From Frigididesulfovibrio sp031553235 (lineage in GTDB: Bacteria > Desulfobacterota > Desulfovibrionia > Desulfovibrionales > Desulfovibrionaceae), in contig JAVBLS010000018.1 in assembly GCA_031553235.1 (NCBI GenBank), forward strand, positions 52,616 through 116,615: a stretch of 64,000 nt of DNA, written 5' to 3'. How positions within the stretch are numbered: the stretch's first letter is position 1; every line of letters begins with the position of its first letter. This document shows, piece by piece, positions 15,862 through 23,626 of this stretch. The position numbers and the translations under genes were made by a program. The notes beneath the pieces were generated by a model. It was not told the origin of the DNA. It made no database searches and saw only the letters and a program-made list of their open reading frames with translations.

Positions 15862-17232
15862 TTATGATACTGCGATGACGGCTTCCCGTAGTGTTGCGAC
15901 TATGCGGTCGATTTCTTCTTTGGTCACGACAAGGGCGGGCGCCAGGGTCAGCACGCAGTTCAAACCGGGAACGCTGCGGTTCATACGGCCGAGCAACACA
16001 CCGTTTTGAGCCGTATGAGCCAAAACCTTGCCGACAAAGGCGTCGTCCACGGGTTGCCTGGTTTTCCTGTCTTCCACAAATTCCACGCCGGCAAAAAGAC
16101 CCTTGCCGCGCACATCGCCCACCTTGGGCAACTCCTCCAGTTCACGCAGCCTCTCAAGCAGATAATCTCCCATGCTGCGTGAGCGCTCGACCAAATTTTC
16201 CTCTTCAATGATCCGCACGTTTTCCAATACTGCCACGAATCCGCCGGCACAACCGCCGTAAGTGCTGATGTCGCGGAAATAGTGAAATTTGTCGGAAGGG
16301 TCGGCCAGGAAGGTTTCAAACAACTCCTCGCGGGCCACGGTGGCCGAAATGGGCATATATGAACTGGCGATGCCTTTGCCCAGAGTGATGATGTCCGGCT
16401 GGAAGTCAAAATGCTGGTAACCAAACCACTTGCCCGTGCGTCCGAAACCGTTGACCACTTCATCCATAATCAGGAGCACGTCGTACTTGTCGCAAATTTC
16501 CCGCACGATGGAGAAATATTCCTTTACCGGGATAAGGATGCCCCCACCGGAAGTGAAGGCCTCGGCAATGAAGGCGGCGACGGAATCGGGCCCGGCCTTG
16601 AGGATGGCCCGCTCCAAGGCCTTGGCGCAGTCGATGTCGCAGCCCGGATACGTCTTATCGAGAGGGCAGCGGTAGCAAAAGCATTCCGGCACCTGCTCGA
16701 AGCCTTCGGGCAGCGGCCCAAAGCCCATGCGTCGCTCTTCCTGACCGGTGGCGGCCAAGGCGCCGAAGGTCGTGCCGTGGTAGTCGCGATGGCGGTAGAG
16801 AATTTTATATTTATCCTTGCCGCTTTTCAATCTGGCGCGCAACCTGGCCATTTTGAAGGCCTTCTCGTTGGCTTCCGAACCGCTGCTGGAATAAAAGGAC
16901 CTGCGCTTGGCGCCGGGCAACAGCTCGTTCAGCTTGCGCGACAACTCAATGGACGGGAGGTTGCCCACAGTATGGGCGTAGTAGTGCATTTCCACCAATT
17001 GGTTGTAAACGGCCTTGGCGATGCTTTCACGCCCGAAGCCCACATTGACGCACCACACGCCTCCGGAAACTCCGTCGATGAACTCTTTTCCATGGATATT
17101 GATGATGGTGCAGCCTTTTCCTTTAACGAAAATCTGCGGTTCCGCTCCTTTCTGAAAGGAGGAATGTTGCGTCAGGTGGTGCCAAACATACTGTTTGTCG
17201 TCTTCTATGAATTCACTCGGATTACGGCTCAT
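15862..17232 (-). CDS. tpa: Taurine:pyruvate aminotransferase
   Basis: Proposed reaction: taurine + pyruvate to sulfoacetaldehyde + L-alanine, using PLP. This is a class III aminotransferase of 456 residues with YSSSGSEANEKAFKMAR (PLP phosphate binding), Y-H-G-T, I-M-D-E-V-V-N-G-F-G-R-T-G (the Asp that pairs with the PLP ring nitrogen) and the Schiff-base Lys286 in LGKGI. The N-terminal D-D-K-x-Y-V-W-H-H-L-x-x-H matches what I recall of Tpa from Bilophila and Rhodococcus. GGAGG lies 6 bases before the ATG. Another omega-aminotransferase specificity is possible, but the neighbouring lyase favours taurine. Confidence 0.83.
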   Translation of the reverse strand: MSRNPSEFIEDDKQYVWHHLTQHSSFQKGAEPQIFVKGKGCTIINIHGKEFIDGVSGGVWCVNVGFGRESIAKAVYNQLVEMHYYAHTVGNLPSIELSRKLNELLPGAKRRSFYSSSGSEANEKAFKMARLRARLKSGKDKYKILYRHRDYHGTTFGALAATGQEERRMGFGPLPEGFEQVPECFCYRCPLDKTYPGCDIDCAKALERAILKAGPDSVAAFIAEAFTSGGGILIPVKEYFSIVREICDKYDVLLIMDEVVNGFGRTGKWFGYQHFDFQPDIITLGKGIASSYMPISATVAREELFETFLADPSDKFHYFRDISTYGGCAGGFVAVLENVRIIEEENLVERSRSMGDYLLERLRELEELPKVGDVRGKGLFAGVEFVEDRKTRQPVDDAFVGKVLAHTAQNGVLLGRMNRSVPGLNCVLTLAPALVVTKEEIDRIVATLREAVIAVS

Positions 17233-17367
17233 TGTTCCCTCCGGGGGTCGCTGACGGCCTTAGGGCAGATGCAGCCGCATTTTTGTGAACGGCCGTCCGA
17301 TTGCTTTTCGGCGTCCGGACGCGTGAAAAAGTCGGAGCATGGCTTGGCTCGGCTGCGTTTCGCAGAC

Positions 17368-17387
17368 TTAAGCAAGTATAATGCCGG
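17368..17387 (-). promoter_or_regulatory. Sigma-54 promoter of tpa
   Basis: Minus strand CCGGCATTATACTTGCTTAA: GG and GC are 10 bases apart, with -24 GGCA and a consensus -12 TTGC. It shares CCGGCA and GCTTAA with the islA promoter. The leader would be about 125 bases. Confidence 0.7.
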
Positions 17388-17649
17388 CAGCATGCACATC
17401 ACCGTATGGTTTTTTTCAAAAAAATATTCATATGATATATAAAATATCATAATGATTACCAATAGTATAATCGGCAGGTGCAGACGCTCCTGCCGGTTGC
17501 GGTGGGTCGCCCGCACGCAACGGATACCGAGCAACCCTTGTGAGACAGTATTTATGGCGCTTCCTGTCTTTCGGCAGTCACCGCCTGCGGCCCCACTTCG
17601 AAAACACCATGCAATATAGCTAAATAACTGATATTTACCGACAATATGA

Positions 17650-17661
17650 AGCAAATTTGCA
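17650..17661. promoter_or_regulatory. Candidate activator site upstream of tpa (a)
   Basis: AGCAAATTTGCA; the core GCAAATTTGC is identical to the sites at 14014 and 17745. It lies about 260 bases upstream of the tpa -24 element. Confidence 0.55.
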
Positions 17662-17743
17662 TATTTTTATCCCGCACCACAGCGGCGTCCCCCTGTTACC
17701 ACAGAGCTGCCGGGAAAAAGAACTCCTGTGAGCGGTAGATAAG

Positions 17744-17755
17744 AGCAAATTTGCA
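17744..17755. promoter_or_regulatory. Candidate activator site upstream of tpa (b)
   Basis: AGCAAATTTGCA again, 94 bases from the first tpa site. Confidence 0.55.
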
Positions 17756-17760
17756 TCACA

Positions 17761-17792
17761 TAAAAATACCCGGTGCAAAACTGCACCGGGTA
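17761..17792 (-). terminator. Intrinsic terminator-like hairpin upstream of tpa
   Basis: TACCCGGTGCA (17767-17777) and TGCACCGGGTA (17782-17792) form a perfect 11-bp stem with loop AAAC; on the minus strand it is followed by TTTTTAT. It may stop minus-strand transcripts from 18271-19164. The stem-loop also contains TGCA-N4-TGCA, the cluster's operator form. Confidence 0.65.
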
Positions 17793-17911
17793 TCCGGCTA
17801 CAGCCCGATCGCAAGCCGGGGCCGCCTTCCTGACCGCTCTTGCGTCGTCATGCGGCCTATGTTTTACTCACGGCCATAAATAAACCGGCCCCATGCCGAT
17901 CGAGGTGCCCT

Positions 17912-18274
17912 ATGAACGCCGCCCTTACCGCCAAACTCCGCGAATGGTCCGACGCGCTCAGTGCGCTTGAAGCCGACGCAGGGGTACAGTTGCATGAGAA
18001 AAAGAACGAAACCGCCTACCGTGATCTCATGCGGCAACGCGCCGAGTTGCTGCGCTCCCTGCCGCAAAAGGCCGAAGCCCTGCCGGCCGACATCCGGCAA
18101 AGCCCGGCCTTTTCCCAGGTGCTGGAAGCCCTGCGCGCTTTTGCCGAGGGTGCGGACAACGCCCTGCGGCTAAATTCCGTTTTCTATATGTCCGCTTTAC
18201 TTTACCCCGACGAGCACCAGCCGGGCGAGCCCAACAACCTGGAACAGCTGATCCGCGCAATGGAACGCGGCTAA
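17912..18274 (+). CDS. Conserved hypothetical protein (120 aa)
   Basis: I do not recognise a named family. The protein is small, helical and charged, with an N-terminal coiled-coil-like segment (LTAKLREWSDALSALEADAG) and no membrane segment or signal peptide. The ATG at 17912 has GAGG about 7 bases upstream; the frame upstream lacks one. Its stop overlaps the stop of the convergent gene 18271-19164 by four bases. It is likely a real gene because of codon use and the ribosome-binding site, but the function is unknown. Confidence 0.6.
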   Translation: MNAALTAKLREWSDALSALEADAGVQLHEKKNETAYRDLMRQRAELLRSLPQKAEALPADIRQSPAFSQVLEALRAFAEGADNALRLNSVFYMSALLYPDEHQPGEPNNLEQLIRAMERG

Positions 18275-19164
18275 CCCGCGCTCCCCTCCTTCTTTTTGGG
18301 GCGCGGCGGAATGCCCGCTTCGCAGGGCACGCCCACCTGGCAGAAACCGCAGCCGTAGCCTTCAAAATGGTAGGTTTCGCGCACGTGTTTGGCCGTGACT
18401 TCCGAAAGATAGGCGGAACACAGGCGTTTGTCGTGCCCGGCCGGGCTCAGGGCTCCTGCCGGGCAACGTTTGATGCACTTGCCGCAGATGCCGGAATTGA
18501 AAAACAGACAGTATTCGCGGTGTGAAGTATAAGGGCGTTCCGTCACGGGCAGCCGGCCGCGCAAGATGACCGAGCCCAGGCGCATGGACTTGCCCGCCGG
18601 GGTGATCAGCCCGTCGCACAGGCCGAAGGTGCCGAGCCCGGCCGCGTGGGCCGCGTGCCGCTCGGACCAGGTGGAGGCATAGACGAAGCGTTCCGAGTCT
18701 TTGCGGGTCCATTGGCGCATGAGCATCGGAGCCACGGCCGGAATTCCGCTTGCGCCGAGCAGGCTCGGCAGCAGCCGGCGCAGCCCCAGATTGACCCGCT
18801 CCTCCCCCATGATCCGTGCTCGAGCCCAACGCTCCGAGGGCATGGTGGTTTCTTTGCGGTGGTCGGCCCTGGTGGTCGAAGTCTGGGGCAACACCCAAAC
18901 CAGCACGCTCAACTCCTCGGCCGGGGCGGGAGCCTGGGGAAAGGCCAGGGCAAAGGCCTCGGCCGGAGTCCAGTGAAAGGGGCCGACGTGCTTCTTAAAA
19001 TCGTCCCATAAGGGGTCGTCGCCGGCGGCAACGCCCAACAGGGGCGGGCCAAAGGCCGGTTCCGGGCCGCCGGGCATGGCCAGATCGTTGTCCGGGCCGC
19101 TCATGAAGCTGTCGATTGTCCCGTGAATCCAATTCAAGGTCGGTTCCGAGTACCGTGTCGCCAT
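18271..19164 (-). CDS. QueG-like 4Fe-4S protein
   Basis: A 297-residue cytoplasmic protein with two 4Fe-4S motifs near the C-terminus, CxxCxxxCP (CGKCIKRCP) and CxxCxxxxPC (CGFCQVGVPC). The segment SERHAAHAAGLGTFGLCDGLI resembles the AERxxAxxAGLGxxGKxxxLI region of epoxyqueuosine reductase QueG, so a corrinoid- or queuosine-reductase-like fold is plausible. It is shorter than QueG (about 380) and its own substrate is unknown. GGAAGG precedes the ATG. It converges with, and overlaps, the small gene 17912-18274. Confidence 0.65.
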   Translation of the reverse strand: MATRYSEPTLNWIHGTIDSFMSGPDNDLAMPGGPEPAFGPPLLGVAAGDDPLWDDFKKHVGPFHWTPAEAFALAFPQAPAPAEELSVLVWVLPQTSTTRADHRKETTMPSERWARARIMGEERVNLGLRRLLPSLLGASGIPAVAPMLMRQWTRKDSERFVYASTWSERHAAHAAGLGTFGLCDGLITPAGKSMRLGSVILRGRLPVTERPYTSHREYCLFFNSGICGKCIKRCPAGALSPAGHDKRLCSAYLSEVTAKHVRETYHFEGYGCGFCQVGVPCEAGIPPRPKKKEGSAG

Positions 19165-19316
19165 GATGCGCCTACCTTCCCGGCACAGCCGGGGGTTTGT
19201 CGGTCAACGATCGGGAAGGGCCGGCTTTGTCTATTGAGACCTGCCCTTTCCGTCCGGCCGGTCCAGAAGGGTTTTGTCCTGAAGCGCGGCGTTGGTTTGG
19301 AAAATACGGGCCGACC

Positions 19317-20276
19317 TCATGCCGCGCTTTCCCGGAAAGGACCGAGGAATTCCTCGACCAGCCGCCGGGCTTCGGCCTGCACCTCGGGAATGCCGACCAT
19401 GCCGTCGACCACCCTATCCAAATGGCCGCTCTTGGCAAGAACTCCCAGGGACGCCTGAAACCGGACCTCAAACAGCCAGGTGCAGAGCAGCAGGCGAAAA
19501 TCGTTCAGGGTGCGCATGTCCGCATAGCGGGCGGTGCGCCGCTCACGGAAATGTTGCCCAATGACCGGAGTGATTCCGCCTTCGGTCGCCAGATGCAGAA
19601 CCACAATGGGGTCGGGTTTGCCTCCAGGGCCCAGGTTCCCGGCCATGATCCGCAATATATCGATCTTGTCGGCGTCACGTACGGCCTCCAGAACCGGTCG
19701 TGCTTCGCCGGTGATTCCGGCGGGCAGGGTCACCCGGTTGTGCAGGACCACGGCAATGCGGACCAGGCGCCTGAGCCGGGCCGGTTCCCGCCTGAGAAAA
19801 CCTTGTCGGCAGAGCACTTTGGAACCCAACAGCGCATGGTTGCAGGACAGGGCGTCGGCATAGGTCTTGTAAACGGCCAATTGTTCGAAACGGCCGACGT
19901 CGTGAAACAGAGCGGCCAGGGCCAGCGCTCTGCGCAGGACCGGGTCGGCAAAGACCGGCTCGACCTCGGCAATACGCTCCGCCGCCGCCATGACGTTGAA
20001 AGTATGTTCGCGTTTGAGATCGATCTGCGCGTCCACGTCCGGCTCGCCGGTGCGAAAGCCGAGCACGTAGGCCTCAAAGGCCTCACGCAGGCCCGGCACG
20101 CCCATTTCCGATTCGGCTCTGCCCGTGACCGGCGCCGAGGGTTCATCGGCATCCCAGGCGGCTTCGCGAAACCGCCCTTTGGGGCCGTAAAGAAATCGCA
20201 GCAATCCGGCCAGGGCGACAAAAATGCCCGCCACCAGCAGCGTACCGGCTGCGTTCAGGCCGATGGCCTCCCACAT
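19317..20276 (-). CDS. Membrane-anchored HD-domain phosphohydrolase
   Basis: 319 residues. One N-terminal hydrophobic segment (about 10-30) is followed by an HD domain: H in LKREHTFNV, the HD pair in ALFHDVGRFEQ, and a downstream Asp in AVRDADKIDILR, which together would bind the metal ions. The substrate is unknown; HD proteins act on nucleotides and related phosphates. AAGGAG lies 6 bases before the ATG. It is divergent from sahR, and the 81 bases between them contain the sahR promoter. Confidence 0.75.
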   Translation of the reverse strand: MWEAIGLNAAGTLLVAGIFVALAGLLRFLYGPKGRFREAAWDADEPSAPVTGRAESEMGVPGLREAFEAYVLGFRTGEPDVDAQIDLKREHTFNVMAAAERIAEVEPVFADPVLRRALALAALFHDVGRFEQLAVYKTYADALSCNHALLGSKVLCRQGFLRREPARLRRLVRIAVVLHNRVTLPAGITGEARPVLEAVRDADKIDILRIMAGNLGPGGKPDPIVVLHLATEGGITPVIGQHFRERRTARYADMRTLNDFRLLLCTWLFEVRFQASLGVLAKSGHLDRVVDGMVGIPEVQAEARRLVEEFLGPFRESAA

Positions 20277-20298
20277 GTTCGCTCCTTTACGTTTGCTC

Positions 20299-20326
20299 TT
20301 GACATATTCCGCTTTTCAAATAAAGT
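20299..20326 (+). promoter_or_regulatory. Sigma-70 promoter of sahR-ahcY
   Basis: TTGACA (20299-20304), a 16-base spacer and TAAAGT (20321-20326). The SahR-type palindrome overlaps the expected transcription start. Confidence 0.6.
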
Positions 20327-20328
20327 AA

Positions 20329-20344
20329 ATCAATAAATCTTGAT
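20329..20344. promoter_or_regulatory. SahR-type operator
   Basis: ATCAA-TAAATC-TTGAT, a palindrome with 5-base arms just downstream of the -10 box, in the position expected for repression. It resembles the ATCAAG/CTTGAT-rich SahR motif I recall for Desulfovibrionales. Confidence 0.6.
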
Positions 20345-20357
20345 AAATGAATCATCC

Positions 20358-21275
20358 ATGTCTGAAACAGCTCAATATTTCAAAGCCTTGGCCGATGAAA
20401 CCCGGCTCCGCCTGCTGCACGTGCTGGCCCGTTACGAATGCAACGTCAACGAGCTGGTGGCCGTGCTGCAGATGGGGCAGTCGCGCATTTCCCGGCATCT
20501 GAAAATTCTCTCCTCGGCCGGGCTGCTGGTCTGGCGGCGCGAGGGGCTGTGGGTGTTTTACAGCATCCCGCAGGAAGGACCGGGCCGGGACTTCATTGAC
20601 GCCGTGCTGCCCTTTCTGACCAAAGACCCCATGCTGCGCGCCGACGACGAACCGGCCGCCCGGATGATCGAGGAACGCGCCCTGTCCACCCGGCATTTTT
20701 TCAATGCCATTGCCGAAGATTGGGACAAATTCGCCCGTGAGATTCTCGGCGGCTTCGATCTGCCCGGGGCCGTGCTGGCCCGCATGCCCAAAGCGCGCAC
20801 GGCCGCCGATCTTGGCTGCGGCACCGGCGCCGTGCCCGCTCTGATGCCGAAAAAAGCCGAGAAGATCATCGGCGTGGACGGTTCGCCCCGCATGCTCGAA
20901 CTGGCCCGCCGGCGCCTGGCCGGCCTGGAGGATCGGGTATCACTGCGCATCGGAGACCTTGCCCATCTGCCTTTGGCCGACGGCGAGGCCGACTTTGTCA
21001 GCCTGAACTTGGTGCTGCACCACCTGGCCGACCCGCAGGAAGCCCTGCATGAAGTACGTCGGGTCATTGCCAGGGACGGCACCCTGGTGCTCACCGATTT
21101 CAACCGCCACGACGATGAGCGTATGCGCTCGGAATATGGCGACCGCCGTCTGGGCTTTGAAGCGGCGACCCTGCGTGAATATTTGGAAAGCGCCGGTTTC
21201 CGGGTGGAGAAATCCGAACTGGTGCCGGTGGAACGCAGCCTTGCACTGCACATCATCACGGCCAAGGCCCTGTAG
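20358..21275 (+). CDS. sahR: ArsR-family regulator fused to a SAM methyltransferase (SahR)
   Basis: 305 residues: an ArsR winged helix at about 1-75 (LADETRLRLLHVL, MGQSRISRHLKILSSAGLL) and a class I methyltransferase-like domain from about 125 with the SAM/SAH-binding motif AADLGCGTG. ArsR proteins of this fused type next to ahcY are known as SahR, which senses S-adenosylhomocysteine and represses methionine-cycle genes in Proteobacteria. ahcY follows 22 bases downstream, so the pair is an autoregulated operon. The ATG at 20358 is preferred over a TTG at 20340; no strong ribosome-binding site is visible. The metal-binding Cys residues of arsenic sensors are absent. Confidence 0.85.
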   Translation: MSETAQYFKALADETRLRLLHVLARYECNVNELVAVLQMGQSRISRHLKILSSAGLLVWRREGLWVFYSIPQEGPGRDFIDAVLPFLTKDPMLRADDEPAARMIEERALSTRHFFNAIAEDWDKFAREILGGFDLPGAVLARMPKARTAADLGCGTGAVPALMPKKAEKIIGVDGSPRMLELARRRLAGLEDRVSLRIGDLAHLPLADGEADFVSLNLVLHHLADPQEALHEVRRVIARDGTLVLTDFNRHDDERMRSEYGDRRLGFEAATLREYLESAGFRVEKSELVPVERSLALHIITAKAL

Positions 21276-21297
21276 GCCGGCCCAAGGAGAAAGACAC

Positions 21298-22863
21298 ATG
21301 GCCACTGCCGCCAAAACCGCCAAAAAAACCGCTGCCCCGGCCGGCAAAAACGCCGCGGCCAGAAAAGCGGGCACAACCGCCAAAAAAGCCGCAACCGGCG
21401 CCGCCAAGAAAGACGAAGCCAAGCCCGTGGGCAAGGCCGCCGGGCCCCTGCCTTTGGATCTTTCTCTGCCTTACAAGGTGGCGGATATTTCCTCCGCACC
21501 CCTGGGGCACATGGAAATGCAGCTTTCCGAGCGGGAAATGCCCGGCCTGATGGCCCTGATCGAAAAGTACGGCAAGAAAAAACCCCTCAAAGGGCTGAAG
21601 ATCGCCGGCTCCCTGCACATGACCATCCAGACGGCCATGCTGATCAAAACCTTGCACGCCCTGGGCGCCGACCTGCGCTGGGCTTCATGCAACATCTTCT
21701 CCACCCAGGATCATGCGGCCGCCGCCATTGCCGAGTCCGACATGGCCGCGGTCTTCGCCTGGAAGGGCGAAACCCTGGAAGAATATTGGTGGTGCACGGA
21801 AATGGCCCTGACCTGGCCCGACGGCTCCGGTCCCGACCTGATCGTGGACGACGGCGGCGACGCCACCCTGTTGATCCACAAGGGCGTGGAAGTGGAAAAG
21901 AACCCTGCCCTGCTCAACAAGAAACCGGACAACAAAGAACTCGCGATCATCATGGATCGCCTGGCCGCCGCCCATGCCGCCAATTCCAAACGCTGGCAGG
22001 GCGTGGCCAAGAAAATCCGGGGCGTTTCCGAAGAAACCACCACCGGCGTGCACCGGCTCTACCAGATGGAAAAGGAAGGCAAACTGCTCTTCCCGGCCAT
22101 CAACGTCAATGACGCCGTGACCAAGTCCAAGTTCGACAACCTTTACGGTTGCCGCGAATCCCTGGCCGACGGCCTGAAACGGGCCACGGACGTGATGGTG
22201 GCCGGCAAGGTGGTACTGGTCTGCGGCTACGGCGACGTGGGCAAAGGCTGCGCCCAGAGCATGCGCGGTTTCGGCGCCCGGGTGCTGGTGACCGAAATCG
22301 ACCCCATCTGCGCCCTGCAGGCGGCCATGGAAGGCTTTGAGGTGACCACCACGGAAGACGCCGCGCCCATCGCGGACATCTACGTCACGGCCACGGGCAA
22401 CTACCGGGTGATCACCGGCGAGCATATGCTGAAGATGAAAGACGAGGCCATTGTTTGCAACATCGGCCACTTCGACAACGAAATCGACATGCACTGGCTG
22501 GAAACCACCAAAGGCTGCAAGCGGCAAAACGTCAAGCCCCAGGTGGACAAGTGGCTTTTGCCCAACGGCCGTTCCATCGTGGTCCTAGCCGAAGGCCGGC
22601 TGATGAACTTGGGCTGCGCCACCGGCCACCCCAGCTTTGTCATGTCCAACAGCTTCACCAATCAGGTGCTGGCCCAAATTGAACTGGCCTCCGGCAAGCT
22701 GGCGACCACGGTGCACATCCTGCCCAAGAAGCTGGATGAGGAAGTGGCCCGCCTGCACCTGGGCCGGCTCGGCGCCAAGCTGACCAAGCTCTCCAAAGAA
22801 CAGGCCGACTACATCGGCGTGTCCGTGGACGGGCCGTTCAAGTCGGATCATTACCGTTATTAA
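21298..22863 (+). CDS. ahcY: Adenosylhomocysteinase with Lys/Ala-rich N-terminal tail
   Basis: SAH hydrolase splits S-adenosylhomocysteine into adenosine and homocysteine, relieving product inhibition of methyltransferases. The 521-residue protein carries family blocks SLHMTIQTAMLI, STQDHAAAAI, the NAD-binding GYGDVGKGCA, VTATGNY and the C-terminal KSDHYRY. AAGGAGA lies 7 bases before the ATG. The first 45 or so residues (repeats of AAKKTA, AARKAG, TTAKKAA) are a basic histone-H1-like tail that is not part of the enzyme family; a similar tail occurs on the LUD protein at 27507. Confidence 0.96.
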   Translation: MATAAKTAKKTAAPAGKNAAARKAGTTAKKAATGAAKKDEAKPVGKAAGPLPLDLSLPYKVADISSAPLGHMEMQLSEREMPGLMALIEKYGKKKPLKGLKIAGSLHMTIQTAMLIKTLHALGADLRWASCNIFSTQDHAAAAIAESDMAAVFAWKGETLEEYWWCTEMALTWPDGSGPDLIVDDGGDATLLIHKGVEVEKNPALLNKKPDNKELAIIMDRLAAAHAANSKRWQGVAKKIRGVSEETTTGVHRLYQMEKEGKLLFPAINVNDAVTKSKFDNLYGCRESLADGLKRATDVMVAGKVVLVCGYGDVGKGCAQSMRGFGARVLVTEIDPICALQAAMEGFEVTTTEDAAPIADIYVTATGNYRVITGEHMLKMKDEAIVCNIGHFDNEIDMHWLETTKGCKRQNVKPQVDKWLLPNGRSIVVLAEGRLMNLGCATGHPSFVMSNSFTNQVLAQIELASGKLATTVHILPKKLDEEVARLHLGRLGAKLTKLSKEQADYIGVSVDGPFKSDHYRY

Positions 22864-22867
22864 AAAT

Positions 22868-22907
22868 AACGGCCTCAGCCCCGGCCGTGGCCGGGGCTGA
22901 GGCCGTT
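22868..22907. terminator. Hairpin after ahcY
   Basis: A perfect 19-bp inverted repeat (22868-22886 with 22889-22907, loop GT) begins four bases after the ahcY stop. There is no T-tract on the plus strand, while the minus strand has TTATTTTTAA next to the stem. Confidence 0.65.
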
Positions 22908-23083
22908 GACAAAGTTCTCTTTGGCAACAAGCCCGCCACGAAGGCGCAGGCGACACTCACCGCCGCCGTTAAACGCCGCAGTGGGCCCACCTTCACGAAC
23001 CCACCGGCTTCGCGGTGTTTGCCGTCGGCATGAAGCCCCGGACCACCGGGGCCTTCTTTCTTTTCTCCCAGCGGAGACCCGCC

Positions 23084-23626
23084 ATGCGCCTTCTCGGCAA
23101 TATTCTCTGGCATTTCCCCTTTCTCGGCTTTCTCACCGCCCTCGGCGCCCTGCTCTGGGGCCTGTTCCTGGTCATCCTGGTCATCCCCGCGCCCATCGGC
23201 CTGAGCCTGATCCAATACGCCCGCTTTCTGCTCGCGCCCTTCTCCTACGAAATGGTCGACAGGGGCGAACTGCCAATCAAGCAGAACCCCTTGTGGCGGG
23301 CCTATTCTTTCATCATCATGCTCCTCTACCTGCCCTTCGGCATTTTCTTCACCCTGGCCGTGCTCTTCCAGATTATCGGCCTGTTTCTGTCCATCGTCGG
23401 CATCCCGGTGGCCCTGGTGCTGATCAAGAGCCTGCCCGTGTTCCTGAACCCGGTGAACAAGGTGTGTGTGCCAATAAATCATGGAGAGCCTGCCGACCCT
23501 TCCGGCGGACTTGACGCCTCCTCCCACCGGTCCTACCCTTTGCCTTCGGACTACAACCAAGGAGTGCATCATGCCCGAACTTACCGGAAAAACCGCCGTC
23601 GTTCTGGTGGAGAACCTCTACAATGA
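23084..23626 (+). CDS. YccF-domain inner-membrane protein
   Basis: A YccF-type small membrane protein with two hydrophobic domains: MRLLGNILWHFPFLGFLTAL starts the first, and GIFFTLAVLFQIIGLFLSIVGIPVAL forms the second. The function of the family is unknown. The ATG at 23084 has GGAG about 9 bases upstream. After N-K-V-C-V-P (about residue 128) the sequence turns hydrophilic and runs 56 bases into the next gene; that tail may be a read-through product of an older stop lost by mutation or frameshift. Confidence 0.7.
   Translation: MRLLGNILWHFPFLGFLTALGALLWGLFLVILVIPAPIGLSLIQYARFLLAPFSYEMVDRGELPIKQNPLWRAYSFIIMLLYLPFGIFFTLAVLFQIIGLFLSIVGIPVALVLIKSLPVFLNPVNKVCVPINHGEPADPSGGLDASSHRSYPLPSDYNQGVHHARTYRKNRRRSGGEPLQ

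Larger units (their letters stand above)
17233..17911. other. tpa upstream region
   Basis: There is no convincing gene in these 679 bases. The middle part (about 17400-17660) is clearly AT-richer than the flanks. It holds the tpa promoter (17368-17387), two palindromes (17650 and 17744) and a strong hairpin (17767-17792). Confidence 0.6.

Noticed and set aside
20358..21275. Arsenic-responsive ArsR repressor
   Set aside because: No metal-binding Cys pair; a methyltransferase domain and ahcY next door point to SahR.
20277..21297. SAH or SAM riboswitch ahead of ahcY
   Set aside because: The only leader sequence is a protein-type palindrome at the promoter, and ahcY follows sahR after just 22 bases.
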